A stretch of 5,637 nt of DNA from Gemmatimonadota bacterium (GTDB lineage Bacteria; Latescibacterota; UBA2968; UBA8231): assembly GCA_026706505.1 (NCBI GenBank), contig JAPOYQ010000915.1, positions 1 through 5,637 on the forward strand, in the 5' to 3' direction. The notes under the pieces were generated by a model. It did no database searches, was not told the DNA's origin, and saw only the letters and a program-made list of their open reading frames with translations. The translations under genes and the position numbers were made by a program. Positions 5,112 through 5,637 of this stretch are shown in pieces (the stretch's first letter is position 1; every line of letters starts with the position of its first letter).

Positions 5112-5637
5112 ATGGATCTACGCGAAACCGCCTCGTTGAGCCTAATCGGCTTGCTCTCGCACAAGCTGCGGACCCTGCTGACCATGCTCGGTATCATCTT
5201 CGGCGTGGCCGCGGTCATTGCCATGCTCTCCATCGGCGAGGGTGCCAAGCAGGAATCCCTCGAACAAATCCGTCAGATGGGCATTAGCAATATCATCGTC
5301 CAACACTGGGAAAAAGAAGCCGACGAGGAGACCGAAGGCAGCGACAGCGACCAGAATCGCTCTCCGGGCCTGACTTGGGACGATGCGCGGTCGATTGCCC
5401 GCATCTGCCTTTTGGCGGACTACGTCACCCCCCAGCGCGAGGTCAAAGTCAAAGCCCAAGCCCAAGACCACACCTTCCGCACCATGGTGGTGGGCACGAC
5501 CCCCGACTATCTGACCGTGCTCGACGCCCGCATGGGCAGCGGAGTGTTTTTTTCTGTCTTGGACCTGAACACCGCCAAGCGCGTCTGCGTGTGGGGTGCA
5601 GACGCCAAGCGGGAGCCGTTCTTTTTTGACAATCCCT
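5112..5637 (+). CDS. MacB/FtsX-type ABC transporter permease, N-terminal part, runs off the window
   Basis: The frame opens at ATG 5112 and stays open for 175 codons to the right edge. It starts MDLRETASLSLIGLLSHKLR and continues TLLTMLGIIFGVAAVIAMLSIGEGAK split over residues 21-46, the characteristic first transmembrane helix and following motif of the MacB periplasmic-core family. Next comes IRQMGISNIIVQ, then the periplasmic core domain with FFSVLDLNTAKRVCVWGADAK (146-166), matching the family's VCVxG step. An acidic insert (EKEADEETEGSDSD, 67-80) is prominent. No Walker A, signature or Walker B motif precedes the helix, so unlike E. coli MacB the ATPase is a separate protein, expected downstream or elsewhere. 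The Shine-Dalgarno is weak, so coupling to the adaptor stop 8 nt upstream is likely. It would use ATP-driven mechanotransmission with the two adaptors. The family call is firm; substrate unknown. Confidence 0.92.
   Translation, partial: MDLRETASLSLIGLLSHKLRTLLTMLGIIFGVAAVIAMLSIGEGAKQESLEQIRQMGISNIIVQHWEKEADEETEGSDSDQNRSPGLTWDDARSIARICLLADYVTPQREVKVKAQAQDHTFRTMVVGTTPDYLTVLDARMGSGVFFSVLDLNTAKRVCVWGADAKREPFFFDNP

Noticed and set aside
5442..5465. Tandem hexamers (GTCAAA)2(GCCCAA)2 in the permease gene
   Set aside because: They encode alternating VKVKAQAQ on a beta strand. Two copies each is ordinary coding repetition.
5547..5553. T7 run in the permease gene
   Set aside because: It encodes conserved Phe residues (FFS) in a conserved part of the core domain. 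It is shorter than the C10 tract and not at a switch-like position.

Overview
The window looks like chromosomal DNA from an uncultured Gram-negative bacterium. It is GC-rich, every gene has a bacterial layout, and the + strand operon encodes parts of a tripartite-type exporter that only makes sense in an envelope with a periplasm. I cannot name the phylum from sequence alone. The two adaptors resemble a type I associate with little-cultured phyla, but that is an impression from memory.

The window is split by a divergent promoter region at about 1728-1903. Leftward on the minus strand lies a signalling set: (i) complement(846..1727), a STAS-like domain fused to a GHKL/HATPase_c domain; (ii) complement(708..842), a 44-residue single-span membrane microprotein 3 nt downstream; (iii) a 138-nt gap with its own sigma70-like promoter and inverted repeats; (iv) complement(1..569), a STAS-like (DUF4325-type) domain fused to a winged helix-turn-helix, cut by the left edge.

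Rightward on the + strand lies a tight four-gene operon: a secreted SH3b-domain protein (1904..2563), a lipoprotein-type membrane-fusion adaptor (2560..3741, GTGA overlap), a paralogous adaptor anchored by a transmembrane helix (3757..5103), and the beginning of a MacB/FtsX-type ABC permease with no fused ATPase domain (5112 to the right edge). The ATPase subunit and any outer-membrane channel are not in the window.

A reasonable reading is that the GHKL/STAS proteins form a cytoplasmic partner-switch or phospho-switch ending in a DNA-binding protein, and that it may control the divergent exporter. The STAS domain of the DNA-binding protein has a serine exactly where SpoIIAA-type anti-anti-sigma factors are phosphorylated (FMDVS), and the GHKL protein has a SpoIIAB/RsbW-like N box (E-x3-N-x3-H). 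The STAS domain of the GHKL protein has Tyr at that position (FIDPYG). The link between the two halves rests only on divergent adjacency and is inference.

Other points: a C10 homopolymer in the signal-peptide region of the SH3b gene, a perfect 5-3-5 palindrome overlapping the divergent promoters, and two consecutive adaptors with different membrane anchors. No RNA gene, CRISPR array, insertion sequence or gene-free stretch over 300 bases was seen.
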